Of a stretch of DNA of 64,000 bases, positions 20,747-30,345 are shown one piece after another. Both the position numbers and the translations under genes were made by a program. The first letter of the stretch is position 1, and each line of letters begins with the position of its first letter. Under the pieces are notes generated by a model that was not told the DNA's origin, ran no database searches, and worked only from the letters and a program-made list of their open reading frames with translations. Source of the DNA: Balneolaceae bacterium (GTDB taxonomy: Bacteria > Bacteroidota > Rhodothermia > Balneolales > Balneolaceae). The DNA lies in NCBI GenBank assembly GCA_020832285.1, contig JAFIFB010000076.1, forward strand, positions 1-64,000, given 5' to 3'.

Positions 20747-22321
20747 ATGAAAAAATTATTAATCGTAGTCGCAGGCCTGTTTATCTTTATGGCGTGTGAT
20801 GACTTTTTGACCGAGAGCCCGAAGACCGAGATCGCTGTAAATCAGTTTTTTAATGATCCGAGTGATGCAAGGAGTGCCGTAAATGCACTCTACAGAGATG
20901 GTTCGGGTGCGAATTCGTACGATTCGGGCGGATTCAGAGGCAGCAATGTAATGATTGGTGCGTTTATGAGTGGATTCTTTGATAATGAAGCGAAAGGCGA
21001 GCGTATCGAAGGTCAGCTTGCCCACGCCCTCCAGCAGGATCCGGTAAACTTTAATGACTTTGCCGGAGGATGGTGGAATGCAAAATTCCGCGTTATCAAT
21101 CGCGCAAACCTGGTGCTTTCCAGGATTAATGATATCCAGCCAATGGATGAAACGGAGCGTGCGAACCTGACTGCCGAAGCCCGGTATTTCCGTGCACACA
21201 ACTATTTCTCCTTGGTGAAACTGTTTGGTGATGTGCCATTGATTACTGAGCCTTTTGATGGATTGGATGACATCTTTGTAGAACGGCAAAGTTCTGACCT
21301 GATCTATGATTTGATCATCGAAGACCTGAATTGGGCACTCAACAATGCATCTCTGCCCGATTCACCATTTGGCAGCGGTAACAGCGGCCGGATTACCGAA
21401 GGTACTGTAAGCACACTGCTGGCAAAAGTACATCTCCAGAGAGCCGGTTATCCGCTTCAGCAAAATGATGGTTACGCAGCCGCAGCCGATGCTGCCCGGA
21501 GCATTATCAATTCAGGAACTTATAGCCTGATTGAACACGGCAGTAATGTTCAAGGCCAGAGTGCATACAACCAGATGAGAACTTCCGAACAGGAAGCTGA
21601 GTATATCTGGTCGGTTGAGTACGATGGTGATATTTCCGAAAGCCAGTATCCCAGAATAACAATTCCGGGTGTTATTCGACCATCGGGAATTCAGTATGGC
21701 CGGACACTGAATATGTATCGTCCGATTACTGCGTTTGTACGAATGTACGATCCGGAGAACGACCTGCGAATTCAAAATCGCCAGATGTTTTTCACTTCGC
21801 TTGAAGTGGGCGGTGAGGAACTAGAATTTGGTGAATATGTGCCATATGTATGGTTCGAAGAGCAGGCTATTTTCGAAACGGCCCGAGGCACCAGGAACCT
21901 CAATATCACCCGATTCCCTGAAGTGCTGTTGATTGCTGCCGAAGCAATTGCGCGATCTGAAGGTGTAACAGGGGAAGCTGTTGGTTACCTGGCTGATGTT
22001 CGTTCCCGTGCCTACTGGAATACCGACCGTGCCGAAATAGAAGCTCAGCTCAGCGGTCTCTCTGTCGACGATTTTGTAGAGGAGGTTTGGACAGAGCGCT
22101 ACCGTGAACTCGCTCTCGATTTTGTGGCCTGGCCCGACATTCTTCGTACACGGCAATATCCTACAACTTCTGCTGATAATCCCGGAGAAGTGAATTATGT
22201 GAACGTGATTGGTGCCAACAACAACTGGGGGCAAACGTATCAGGAGCGTGATCTGCTATATCCAATCCCTGACAGCGAAATGCAGCGTAATGAAAATTTA
22301 ACCCAAAACCCCGGTTATTAA
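20747..22321 (+). CDS. SusD/RagB-family substrate-binding lipoprotein
   Basis: 524 aa. Lipoprotein signal LFIFMACDDF with lipid Cys C17 and the typical FLTESPKTEI start. The TPR-containing SusD fold is seen in ARYFRAHNYFSLVKLFGDVPLITEP (about 145-170), LLIAAEAIARSEG and the C-terminal WTERYRELALDF...DLLYPIPDSEMQRNENLTQNPGY. It caps the SusC channel 21 nt downstream of that gene. A perfect terminator follows, ending the four-gene locus. Confidence 0.95.
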   Translation: MKKLLIVVAGLFIFMACDDFLTESPKTEIAVNQFFNDPSDARSAVNALYRDGSGANSYDSGGFRGSNVMIGAFMSGFFDNEAKGERIEGQLAHALQQDPVNFNDFAGGWWNAKFRVINRANLVLSRINDIQPMDETERANLTAEARYFRAHNYFSLVKLFGDVPLITEPFDGLDDIFVERQSSDLIYDLIIEDLNWALNNASLPDSPFGSGNSGRITEGTVSTLLAKVHLQRAGYPLQQNDGYAAAADAARSIINSGTYSLIEHGSNVQGQSAYNQMRTSEQEAEYIWSVEYDGDISESQYPRITIPGVIRPSGIQYGRTLNMYRPITAFVRMYDPENDLRIQNRQMFFTSLEVGGEELEFGEYVPYVWFEEQAIFETARGTRNLNITRFPEVLLIAAEAIARSEGVTGEAVGYLADVRSRAYWNTDRAEIEAQLSGLSVDDFVEEVWTERYRELALDFVAWPDILRTRQYPTTSADNPGEVNYVNVIGANNNWGQTYQERDLLYPIPDSEMQRNENLTQNPGY

Positions 22322-22336
22322 GGATGGAATAAGTTT

Positions 22337-22360
22337 ATCATTAAAAGCTTTTTTAATGAT
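22337..22360 (+). repeat. AT-rich hairpin after susD
   Basis: ATCATTAAAA-gctt-TTTTAATGAT is a perfect 10-bp stem just after the susD stop. It may add to termination or protect the mRNA 3' end. Confidence 0.55.
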
Positions 22361-22377
22361 AGTATCTTTTCTTTCAA

Positions 22378-22410
22378 ATCAGCCCTGTTCAGGCAGGGCT
22401 GATTTTTTTT
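22378..22410 (+). terminator. Strong rho-independent terminator of the sus locus
   Basis: ATCAGCCCTG-ttcagg-CAGGGCTGAT forms a perfect 10-bp stem immediately followed by eight T. Confidence 0.9.
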
Positions 22411-22591
22411 TGCGCGCCCGGCATGGTGCAGAACATACAGGGTGCGAATTCCGAGAACGCTAAAAATTGAACGGAAATTTAGAAATCATTCACACACCCC
22501 GAAAATAAGATTCCGATAATAATCAGAGATTTCATCCTCATCTTTTTGTAATTTTAAGGCTATTTTAAAATTCTCAAACAAAGAGCCTCAG

Positions 22592-24829
22592 ATGTCTCAA
22601 ACTACGCTGAAAGAACCTGAAGTAACCCTTGAACTCGCTAAAGATCACGGTCTCACCGAAGAAGAGTTCGATATGATCAAAAATTACCTGGGTAGGACAC
22701 CCACCTTTACCGAGCTTGGTGTCTATTCTGTGATGTGGAGTGAGCACTGTTCTTACAAAAACTCCATCCTTGAAATCAAAAAACTGCCGCGTGAAGGGGA
22801 GCATCTTCTTGTGGAAGCCGGAGAAGAAAATGCCGGTCTGGTTGATATTGGAGACGGACTCGCCTGCGCATTTAAAGTGGAAAGCCATAATCACCCCAGT
22901 GCTATTGAACCATACCAGGGGGCGGCAACCGGTGTGGGCGGTATTCACCGGGATATTTTTACGATGGGTGCACGTCCGGTTGCATCACTCAACTCTCTAC
23001 GTTTCGGAACGATGGACAATCCCCGCGTCAGGTATCTGCTTGATGGAGTGGTACGCGGTATTTCGGACTACGGAAATTCCTTTGGCATTCCCATGATCGG
23101 CGGTGAAATTTACTTCGATGAAGCCTACGAAGGCAATCCGCTTGTAAATGCGATGAGTGTGGGAATCGTAAAAGTGGGTGAAACCGCATCAGCTATTGCA
23201 GAGGGAATCGGAAATCCTGTATTGATTGTGGGCTCAAGTACAGGGCGTGATGGCATTCACGGGGCCACGTTTGCATCGGAAGATATCAGTGAGGAGAGTG
23301 AAGCCAAACGTCCAAGTGTGCAGGTGGGAGACCCATTCACCGAAAAACTGCTGCTGGAAGCCAGTCTTGAAGCACTTAAAACAGGTGCTGTGGTTGGTAT
23401 GCAGGATATGGGAGCGGCCGGGATTGCCTGCTCTTCCTCCGAAATGACGGCTAAAGGCGGCCAGGGAATGAAACTCGATCTCGATAAAGTACCTGCCCGT
23501 GAAGAAGGGATGACCGCCTACGAACTGCTGCTGAGTGAAAGCCAGGAGCGGATGCTTGTGGTCGCTGAAAAAGGCCGTGAACAGGAAATAATCGATGTTT
23601 ATGAAAAATGGGACCTGAATGCCGTGGTAATCGGTGAAGTAGTTGAGGGTGAACATGTAACCTACTGGAAAGACGGAGAAATCAAAGCGGAGATTCCGGC
23701 AGACTCCCTGGTGCTTGGCGGTGGCGCACCTCAGTATGTTCGTGAAGCCATAAAACCCGATTATATCGACGGAGTGCAGAGTTTTGATACAACCACCCTG
23801 GATCATCCCAAAAACCACAATGAAATTTTGCTGAAGTTACTGGCGTCACCTAATATCGCTTCCAAGCGATGGGTTCACGAACAGTACGATACGATGGTGC
23901 GGACCAATACGGTAAATGGGCCGGGTGCTTCCAATTCCGGGGTGATTCGTATTAAAGGTTCCAAAAAAGGGTTGGTCGCAAAAACCGATTGCAACGGACG
24001 TTATGTTTATCTGAATCCGCGAAAAGGAGGGCAGATTGCTGTTGCTGAATCAGCCCGGAATGTGGTTTGCAGCGGAGGAAGGCCGGTAGCTATCACGAAC
24101 TGTCTGAATTTTGGAAATCCCTACAAACCAGATGTTTACTGGACTTTCAAAGAAGCTCTCGGCGGAATGGGTGATGCCTGCCGGGCACTGAATACACCCG
24201 TGACTGGTGGTAATGTAAGTCTTTACAATGAAAACCCGAAAGGAGCCATATTCCCGACTCCCGTGATTGGAATGCTTGGTATCATTGACGATGTGGAAAA
24301 TCATACGATGACACCCGGGTTCAAACAGGAAGGGGATGTGCTCTATTATCTCGGTGCAGAAAGAAAAGGGCTGGGTGGTTCCGAATACCTGAGTACTATA
24401 CACAAACTTACAACAGGTGATGCACCGGAACTGAATCTCGACTTTGAAGTGAAGTTACAGGAATTCCTGCTCAGTTTGATTCAGTCGGGAAATATCAATG
24501 CAGCGCATGATATATCTGACGGAGGCCTGGCTGTAACTCTCGCTGAAATGGCGATCTTTTCCGGGATTGGAGCTTCGATTTCGGCAAAAGGGCTGAACGG
24601 CTCAATCCATGAAATTTTATATAGTGAAGCGCAATCGGGTGTAGTGGTAAGCGTCAGCAGTGAACAGAAGCCGGATTTTGAAAAGAAACTCGCCTCATCC
24701 GGGATCCCGTTTCAGACACTTGGCGTTGTGGGTGGCAGCGAATTGATCATTAATACAGATGTGAAACTCCCCGTACCAAAAATGGAAGAAGCTTATGAAA
24801 CGGCCATTCCAAAAGCGATGGAACAGTGA
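22592..24829 (+). CDS. purL: Phosphoribosylformylglycinamidine synthase subunit PurL (small type)
   Basis: 745 aa, the size of the Bacillus-type PurL that works with PurS and PurQ. It converts FGAR to FGAM with ATP and glutamine-derived ammonia (purine synthesis step 4). Visible landmarks: [15 protein letters not shown] near residue 50, [24 protein letters not shown], the LNSLRFG stretch, [17 protein letters not shown] and the second-half [15 protein letters not shown] and [15 protein letters not shown]. It stands alone here, so purS and purQ must lie elsewhere. Confidence 0.97.
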   Translation: MSQTTLKEPEVTLELAKDHGLTEEEFDMIKNYLGRTPTFTELGVYSVMWSEHCSYKNSILEIKKLPREGEHLLVEAGEENAGLVDIGDGLACAFKVESHNHPSAIEPYQGAATGVGGIHRDIFTMGARPVASLNSLRFGTMDNPRVRYLLDGVVRGISDYGNSFGIPMIGGEIYFDEAYEGNPLVNAMSVGIVKVGETASAIAEGIGNPVLIVGSSTGRDGIHGATFASEDISEESEAKRPSVQVGDPFTEKLLLEASLEALKTGAVVGMQDMGAAGIACSSSEMTAKGGQGMKLDLDKVPAREEGMTAYELLLSESQERMLVVAEKGREQEIIDVYEKWDLNAVVIGEVVEGEHVTYWKDGEIKAEIPADSLVLGGGAPQYVREAIKPDYIDGVQSFDTTTLDHPKNHNEILLKLLASPNIASKRWVHEQYDTMVRTNTVNGPGASNSGVIRIKGSKKGLVAKTDCNGRYVYLNPRKGGQIAVAESARNVVCSGGRPVAITNCLNFGNPYKPDVYWTFKEALGGMGDACRALNTPVTGGNVSLYNENPKGAIFPTPVIGMLGIIDDVENHTMTPGFKQEGDVLYYLGAERKGLGGSEYLSTIHKLTTGDAPELNLDFEVKLQEFLLSLIQSGNINAAHDISDGGLAVTLAEMAIFSGIGASISAKGLNGSIHEILYSEAQSGVVVSVSSEQKPDFEKKLASSGIPFQTLGVVGGSELIINTDVKLPVPKMEEAYETAIPKAMEQ

Positions 24830-25043
24830 GCCAGCCTACGCTAAAGCTTCAGGATGGCAGGCATCGCGAACGACGCCCTGGGATAAAATGTAACACAAAA
24901 ACACCCCGAGTAGTTTTGAAAAAGCAGCAAACAGTTTCGAGGGGTTATCTTTGGAACCCAGGAAGGGAAACCGCCACGTATCGGTCTGGACTGGCAAGAT
25001 GGGAGTGCAGGGGCTGTAAAATCAATTTACGAGAGTTGTCAGC

Positions 25044-25091
25044 ATTCAGCTATCAGCTGACCAGTACTGGTTTATCTGCTGATAGCTGAAT
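25044..25091. repeat. 14-bp inverted repeat ATTCAGCTATCAGC
   Basis: ATTCAGCTATCAGC at 25044-25057 pairs perfectly with 25078-25091. The loop holds the palindrome CCAGTACTGG. Related words occur at 1670-1683 and 33073-33143, so this is a dispersed hairpin family. The rest of 24830-25128 shows only degenerate hairpins. Confidence 0.7.
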
Positions 25092-25128
25092 AACTGTACG
25101 ATGGGTATCTTCCAAAAATCAAATGATA

Positions 25129-26040
25129 CTATCTCGAACCGGTTTCGCGAGGTGGCAGTGACCGCAGGTATTCAAATAGTCCGGAGAGCTCTTCGTCCGT
25201 CATAAAACCGAAAACACTCCAGGGCATAAACTCCGGATTCATCTCTCGGCCGTCGGGAGTTATACCGGTTCTCATCGTTGTGAAAAAGCTTTCTTCACTA
25301 TAATCTGCCAGGGCACCTCCGGTTGTAATATTTGAAGCCTGAGGCCAATGAGGCGGTACACCGGGAATTGGCCCGCCTCCGTAATTGTCGCCATGACAGC
25401 TGACACAGGTTGTTGCAACATATGCACCCAGTTCCCTGGGCGAACGTTCAGCCACCGGTTCCGGAATTGAAACAGAATGATCGATGAGCCGGGCGGGGAA
25501 AAGATGGATTTCTCCTCCGCCAAGTATGTACATAGCCCGGAAGGGAAGGGCAATTTTGGTTTTTGGCAGATGACTGCTGTCAATTGGGTCTTTGCTTCTG
25601 ATATAGGCAATGAGCGCTGCCATATCTTTGGAATCGATCAGGTTGTACTCATGTGAAGGCATGAAAATGACCGATTTGCCATCTTTCCGGACACCATGCC
25701 GAATGGCTCGTATGAAGTCTTCATCACTATAATCCCTCCCTATGCCTCCGGGTCCGTCCGTAAGGTTAGTGGTAACTAACATCCCGACAACCGGGTCCTC
25801 AATAAAAACTTTCCCGCCCAGATTGTCACCGTGACACTCTACACAGGCTCTGATCGTTGCCACATGCCTGCCCGTCTGCAGAATTTCTTGATTGTTATAA
25901 TCTATTTGCAGCGAGGGAACGTCGATATGATAGACCTGGTTTTCGTGCTGTTTACTTATAAAAAACAGTATCGTAACAACAGAGATTAATACCAGTACAA
26001 TACCACCCAAAATAAAGCCAATCCATTTTAATATTTTCAT
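25129..26040 (-). CDS. Membrane-anchored dihaem cytochrome c
   Basis: 303 aa. One N-terminal membrane helix (about 5-28) anchors a periplasmic protein with two c-type haem sites, CVECH at 66-70 and CVSCH at 212-216. Each lies in a cytochrome-c-like repeat that ends in a Met-containing segment (FMPSHEY; EFMPWSVFGFMTDEELSGLFEYLRSL). The duplicated domain layout suggests electron transfer to or from a dehydrogenase or oxidase, none of which is adjacent. It is a tandem paralogue of the next gene upstream (26197-27087). Confidence 0.88.
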   Translation of the reverse strand: MKILKWIGFILGGIVLVLISVVTILFFISKQHENQVYHIDVPSLQIDYNNQEILQTGRHVATIRACVECHGDNLGGKVFIEDPVVGMLVTTNLTDGPGGIGRDYSDEDFIRAIRHGVRKDGKSVIFMPSHEYNLIDSKDMAALIAYIRSKDPIDSSHLPKTKIALPFRAMYILGGGEIHLFPARLIDHSVSIPEPVAERSPRELGAYVATTCVSCHGDNYGGGPIPGVPPHWPQASNITTGGALADYSEESFFTTMRTGITPDGREMNPEFMPWSVFGFMTDEELSGLFEYLRSLPPRETGSR

Positions 26041-26196
26041 ACTATCTCCTTGCCTTTAAGTAAGTTGTAAGAGGAAAGCCAACTTCGGATAGTAGGAACT
26101 TAATAGATTTGAATCAATATTCAGGCAAAAATATTTTAGATAGAGAAGTCTCTCTATCGTATATAAATCTCCGATTCTTTTACATTTGGTACGACA

Positions 26197-27087
26197 CTAC
26201 TTTTTTGACAGAGATTGCAGGTATTCGAAAAGCCCGGAGAGTTCTTTATCTGTCATTTCACCGAATACATGCCACGGCATGTGTTCGGGATCCATCTGAT
26301 GTCCGTCGGGTGTAATTCCGGTTCTCATGGCCGTAATAAATTCACCTTCAGTCCAGCTGCCGAAAGGTCCGTCAGGTGTGAGGTCGGGTGCTTCCGGCCA
26401 GTCAGGCGGAACTCCCGCAATCCGGCCCCCTGATAAATCGGGTTTATGACAGCCTGCACAGGTAGCAGAAAGGTACTCTCCAAGCTCAATCAGGGATCGT
26501 TCGGTAACCGGTTCGGGAATAGAGAGGGAGTGATCAATAAAGCGCCGTGGGAATAGTTCTACATCCGGCAGTAAAATGTGGCCAACCCTGGCAAGCAGTC
26601 CGATACGGCTTGCCGGTAGTTCATTGTTAACCGGGGGCACACTGCGGATGTAGGCGATCAAAGCGGTTAAATCATCCCGGTCAATTTGCACGTACTCATC
26701 AGATGGCATAAAAACCACCGATTCACCCTTGTTGTTTACCCCGTGGCGTATTGCGCGTACGAAATCCTCATCCGAATAGCCGCTGCCAACACCCCCTTCT
26801 CCTGTGGTCAGATTGGTGGCGACAACAAGCCCTGTTATGCGATCTTTATAAGAAATTTTGCCCCCGAGATTTGTACCGTGGCAATCTCTGCACTGACGGA
26901 TAGTAGCAACATGTTCTCCCTGCGCTAAAAGCTCCTCGTCTTCAGGGTCATAGTGGAGTGAAGAAACTTGAATTGTGTAAACAGCAGTTCTCTGATGTTC
27001 AGTAATCAGGTAAGAGATAAAAACAAGCAGAATCAGCAACAGTAATACAGAGAAAGCTGCCAGTGATAACCATTTTAGAAACTTCAA
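26197..27087 (-). CDS. Membrane-anchored dihaem cytochrome c (paralogue)
   Basis: 296 aa, same plan as its neighbour: N-terminal helix (about 8-28), haem motifs CRDCH at 66-70 and CAGCH at 210-214, and closing motif HMPWHVFGEMTDKELSGLFEYLQSL. The two proteins align over their whole length and share blocks such as YSDEDFIRAIRHGV and IDHS.SIPEPV, so this is a tandem duplication. The 156-nt gap to the downstream copy suggests they may be transcribed separately or as a loose operon. The electron partner is unknown. Confidence 0.88.
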   Translation of the reverse strand: MKFLKWLSLAAFSVLLLLILLVFISYLITEHQRTAVYTIQVSSLHYDPEDEELLAQGEHVATIRQCRDCHGTNLGGKISYKDRITGLVVATNLTTGEGGVGSGYSDEDFVRAIRHGVNNKGESVVFMPSDEYVQIDRDDLTALIAYIRSVPPVNNELPASRIGLLARVGHILLPDVELFPRRFIDHSLSIPEPVTERSLIELGEYLSATCAGCHKPDLSGGRIAGVPPDWPEAPDLTPDGPFGSWTEGEFITAMRTGITPDGHQMDPEHMPWHVFGEMTDKELSGLFEYLQSLSKK

Positions 27088-27280
27088 AAAATATTATTGA
27101 GGTTGTGTAATAAGTTTCACAAAAACAATCCTTTTGGATAGTAACAGATTCTGGGTAATGAATCAAAAAAAATCAGGATTCCAGGCCAAAATTAAATCGG
27201 GAAAACCGGGCTTCTTTGTGATGAACGATTCTTCAATATTCTGGCTTTCTTTTATCAAATTAATCAAAGCTAAAATTTTT

Positions 27281-28000
27281 ATGAAAGATCAGGTTGTTTT
27301 AATTGTAGGCGGTTCGGGGGGTATCGGGCATGCCTGTGCGGAACTCTTTTGCAAGGCAGGTGCGAAAGTCGTTCTTGCGGCAAGAAACAGAGAGAAAGCA
27401 GAAGAAAAGGCGAAATCAATAAAAAAACGTGGTAGTGAGGTCCATGTGATTGAAGTGGATGTAACAAATCTGGCTTCAGTATCGGACATGGCAAGAGAGA
27501 TAGATGAAAAATTTGGTGGAATTGACGTTTTGGTAAATGCTTTTGGTACAGGAATCATCCAGCCGCTTCTCGATATCAAACCGGATGATGCGAAAGAACT
27601 ATTTGATGTAAATGTATTTGGGACCTTTCTTGTGACCCAAACGGTTGTTCGCTATATGGCAGCAGCTAAAAAAGGCAGTGTGATTATGTTTCCCGGAATT
27701 CTTGGAAAATCTGTTATGAGAAATACCTCTGTATATTCAGCTTCCAAGTATGCAGTAACCGGATTTACCAAAGCATTGGTTGAAGAAAATAAGCGCTCAG
27801 GTATAAAGTTTTCTTTGCTATATCTCGGGGGTGTGGCTACCGATTTTTGGGAGAATCCTAAAGTAGAGTTGCGTGTACAAAAAGAGAAAATGCTTACAGC
27901 CGCGGAAGTTGCAAAAGCGGTTTATTATGCAGCATCTCAGCCAGGTCAGTCTGTACTGAATGAACTGGTTCTTCAGCCGGAATCACATCAGATGGTTTGA
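27281..28000 (+). CDS. Short-chain dehydrogenase/reductase (SDR)
   Basis: 239 aa classical SDR. The nucleotide loop GGSGGIG follows beta-1 (VVLIVGG), the structural NAFG replaces the usual NNAG, and the catalytic YSASK is present (VYSASKYAVTGF), with Ser expected slightly upstream. The frame is open back to 27134, but SDR homology starts at the ATG at 27281 (MKDQVVLIVGG). Position of the arginine/aspartate after beta-2 (ARNREKAEE) favours NADP. Substrate unknown. It is divergent from the cytochrome genes. Confidence 0.88.
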   Translation: MKDQVVLIVGGSGGIGHACAELFCKAGAKVVLAARNREKAEEKAKSIKKRGSEVHVIEVDVTNLASVSDMAREIDEKFGGIDVLVNAFGTGIIQPLLDIKPDDAKELFDVNVFGTFLVTQTVVRYMAAAKKGSVIMFPGILGKSVMRNTSVYSASKYAVTGFTKALVEENKRSGIKFSLLYLGGVATDFWENPKVELRVQKEKMLTAAEVAKAVYYAASQPGQSVLNELVLQPESHQMV

Positions 28001-28004
28001 TAGG

Positions 28005-28222
28005 GAAAAGTTTGTCAAAACCATGACTTGTCGTGATTTTGTTGACTGATGAGGCGTGTGTTTACAAAGCCATGAAACGGGCTCAGGACACATAAAATGG
28101 GCCTAAACCCAGAACACACCCCTCGTTCGATTAACCAGGCTCCGCCTTTTTGTTTTCACATTCCCCCTCTCAAAGAGGGGACTCCAGGAGCCATAATATC
28201 AATTTATCCACAACAATTTCCG
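28005..28222 (-). repeat. Two-part dispersed hairpin element, uninterrupted copy
   Basis: Read on the minus strand this stretch contains ATTGTTGTGGATAAATTGAT, then TAGTCCCCTC-like words, then ACGAGGGGTGTGTT (28113-28126) paired with an imperfect partner at 28049-28062, then a CACGAC..GTCATG-like hairpin. The same order occurs on the plus strand at 63574-63950, where an extra ~170-bp repeat sits in the middle. It carries no gene. Confidence 0.6.
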
Positions 28223-28252
28223 TCTTTTTATCTAAGACACAACAGTAGTATG

Positions 28253-28789
28253 TCAGCCTCTTACATAACCTTCGTGTGCAAGCATTTTTCCGGCTTCGTC
28301 ATAAGCTTCCTTTTCTTCGGGTGCCCAGGTTCCCAATCCGTCAACATAACGGTTGTACATACAAAAGGCAGCGGCAATCAAAACAGTATCATGAATTTCA
28401 AGGTCTGTGGCGCCTTTTTTTTTCGCGGCCTCTACATCATCCCGGGTAACCTTGTTGCCCAGAATCTGAACTTTTTTTGCGATGTTCAGCAACGCTCTGA
28501 GTTTAGAAGAGATATCTGTTTTTTTGAAACCTGCCTTGATATCATCCAGCAGATCCAGATCTCCGTTCAGGTGATGAGCGGCCGCTGCACCGTGTGAAGA
28601 GTGACAAAAATGGCATTCGTTTTGATGAGATACATAGGAAGCAATCATCTCACGTTCTGCAGAAGTGAGGGTGGAAGGGCCTCGGAGCAAGATTTCAGCA
28701 AGCTCACCGAGTGGTTTAGCGGTTTCGGGGCGGTATTCGAGAAGTCCGCGGATTCCCGGTAGATCGTTGTTCAGTTTGATATAAGACAT
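28253..28789 (-). CDS. AhpD-like / peroxidase-related CMD-family protein
   Basis: 178 aa, all-alpha carboxymuconolactone-decarboxylase fold of the 'peroxidase-related enzyme' type. The redox CxxC with nearby His is at C59-H-F-C62 with H66 (ECHFCHSSHG). This is the AhpD-style site, which reduces peroxides using a thiol partner. Other conserved parts are TSAEREMIASYVS and DLEIHDTVLIAAAFCMYNRYVDGLGT. It lies 93 nt downstream of the lysine aminotransferase gene on the same strand. Confidence 0.85.
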   Translation of the reverse strand: MSYIKLNNDLPGIRGLLEYRPETAKPLGELAEILLRGPSTLTSAEREMIASYVSHQNECHFCHSSHGAAAAHHLNGDLDLLDDIKAGFKKTDISSKLRALLNIAKKVQILGNKVTRDDVEAAKKKGATDLEIHDTVLIAAAFCMYNRYVDGLGTWAPEEKEAYDEAGKMLAHEGYVRG

Positions 28790-28882
28790 GAGCGTAGTGT
28801 TGATTTTGAATGTTGAATTGTTGGATTATAATAAATCTAGGGCTTTGGAAAAGGGAAATTTTACTTATCGATTACATGACAT

Positions 28883-30235
28883 TCAACTCTTTAAAACCGG
28901 ACACTTTTCTTTTGCTGAATTGAAGCTCTGTTTAAGTATTTGAATACCTTCATCCAGTTGCTCTTTTTGAATGGTCAAAGGAGGCCTGAAACGGATGGTG
29001 CGGGTTCCGCATCCCAAAATCATAAGCTGGTTGGCCAGGCACTCTTTTTTTAGGGCATCGCGGGCGTGAGTGTTGGGCAGATCGATGGCACAGAAGAGAC
29101 CTTTGCCTCTCGGATTAGTCAGATGTTCGGATTCTTCAGCCCAATCAGAAATCTGTTTTTGAAGATATCTTCCGGTTTCAGCTGCGTGCTGAACCAGATT
29201 ATCTTCTTCAATAACCTCCAGGATTCGATCGAAGCGTACCATATCCACAAGATTTCCTCCCCAGGTGGAATTGATACGCGAAGAGACATGGAAACAGTTG
29301 GTCTCAATATCATCAATCCGATCGCTTGCCAGGATACCGCAGACCTGCGCTTTTTTGCCAAATGCGAGAATATCGGGCCTGACGTAGTGTTCGTGTGCCC
29401 AGAATTTCCCAGTGAGGCCCACTCCGGTCTGCACCTCGTCATAAATCAGTAGTGCGTCAAATTCATCGGCCAGATCGCGCAGGGCCTGATGAAATTCGAC
29501 CCGAAAATGATTGTCACCACCTTCTCCCTGGATTGGTTCAAGCAGGATGCATGCAATGTCGTCTTCATGCAGTTCGAAGTAACGGCGTGCCTGCGAAAGG
29601 GCTTGTTCTTCTTCAAGACGGGCTTGCCGTAGAGAATCTTCAGTCAGCGGAAAAGTGACAGCTGGATTGTGAATTCTGGGCCAATCGAACTTTGGGAAGT
29701 ACTTGATTTTCTGTGGGTCGGTATTCGTCAGGGAAAGAGTATAACCGCTGCGTCCGTGGAACGCTTTGTCGAGGTGAAGTACTTTATGCCCTTTTTCCGT
29801 GCGGTATCCTTTTCTGAAATTTTTCTGAACTTTCCAGTCGAACGCCACTTTCAGGGCATTTTCTACAGCGAGTGCGCCTCCGGAAACAAAAAAGGTATAG
29901 GGCAGATAATCGGGAATACCCACTCGCGAAAAAGTATCAACAAAATGGGCAAGCTCTTCGGTGTAAATATCAGAGTTGGAGGGTTTGTTGATGGCGGTCT
30001 GGCCAAGACGTTCGACAAATACCGGATCACCTGCCAGCCGTTCGTGGTTCATTCCCAGCGGGTTTGAAGCAAAAAATGTAAAAAAGTCGAGATACTTTCT
30101 CCCGGAAGCTGCATCGTGGAGATAGGCACCTTTACTTTTTTTAAGATCAAGAACCATCTCGTAGCCATCGGCAAGAATGTGCTTTTGCAAAGTGGATCTT
30201 ACCTCTTTGGGTTGAATCGTTTTCATCGTGCTCAA
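28883..30235 (-). CDS. lat: L-lysine 6-transaminase
   Basis: 450 aa fold-type-I PLP enzyme of class III. The pattern is that of lysine epsilon-aminotransferase: FFTFFASNPLGMNH near residue 55, FVSGGALAVENALKVAFDWK, LLEPIQGEGGDNHF, YDEVQTGVGLTGKFWAHEH and the PLP-lysine stretch AFGKKAQVCG (K294/K295). It removes the epsilon-amino group of lysine onto 2-oxoglutarate, giving a semialdehyde that cyclises to piperideine-6-carboxylate. It is next to an ornithine transaminase on the same strand. The role (catabolism, osmolyte or stress) is not resolved. Confidence 0.92.
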   Translation of the reverse strand: MSTMKTIQPKEVRSTLQKHILADGYEMVLDLKKSKGAYLHDAASGRKYLDFFTFFASNPLGMNHERLAGDPVFVERLGQTAINKPSNSDIYTEELAHFVDTFSRVGIPDYLPYTFFVSGGALAVENALKVAFDWKVQKNFRKGYRTEKGHKVLHLDKAFHGRSGYTLSLTNTDPQKIKYFPKFDWPRIHNPAVTFPLTEDSLRQARLEEEQALSQARRYFELHEDDIACILLEPIQGEGGDNHFRVEFHQALRDLADEFDALLIYDEVQTGVGLTGKFWAHEHYVRPDILAFGKKAQVCGILASDRIDDIETNCFHVSSRINSTWGGNLVDMVRFDRILEVIEEDNLVQHAAETGRYLQKQISDWAEESEHLTNPRGKGLFCAIDLPNTHARDALKKECLANQLMILGCGTRTIRFRPPLTIQKEQLDEGIQILKQSFNSAKEKCPVLKS

Positions 30236-30345
30236 AGTTTAAACTAACCCGGATTTCTCACCAAGAGATTTCCAGGCTTAATAATCCATCAGAATGATTT
30301 TATTCAGAATAACAAAGTGCGCGGAGAACCAAAAATGAATTATCC

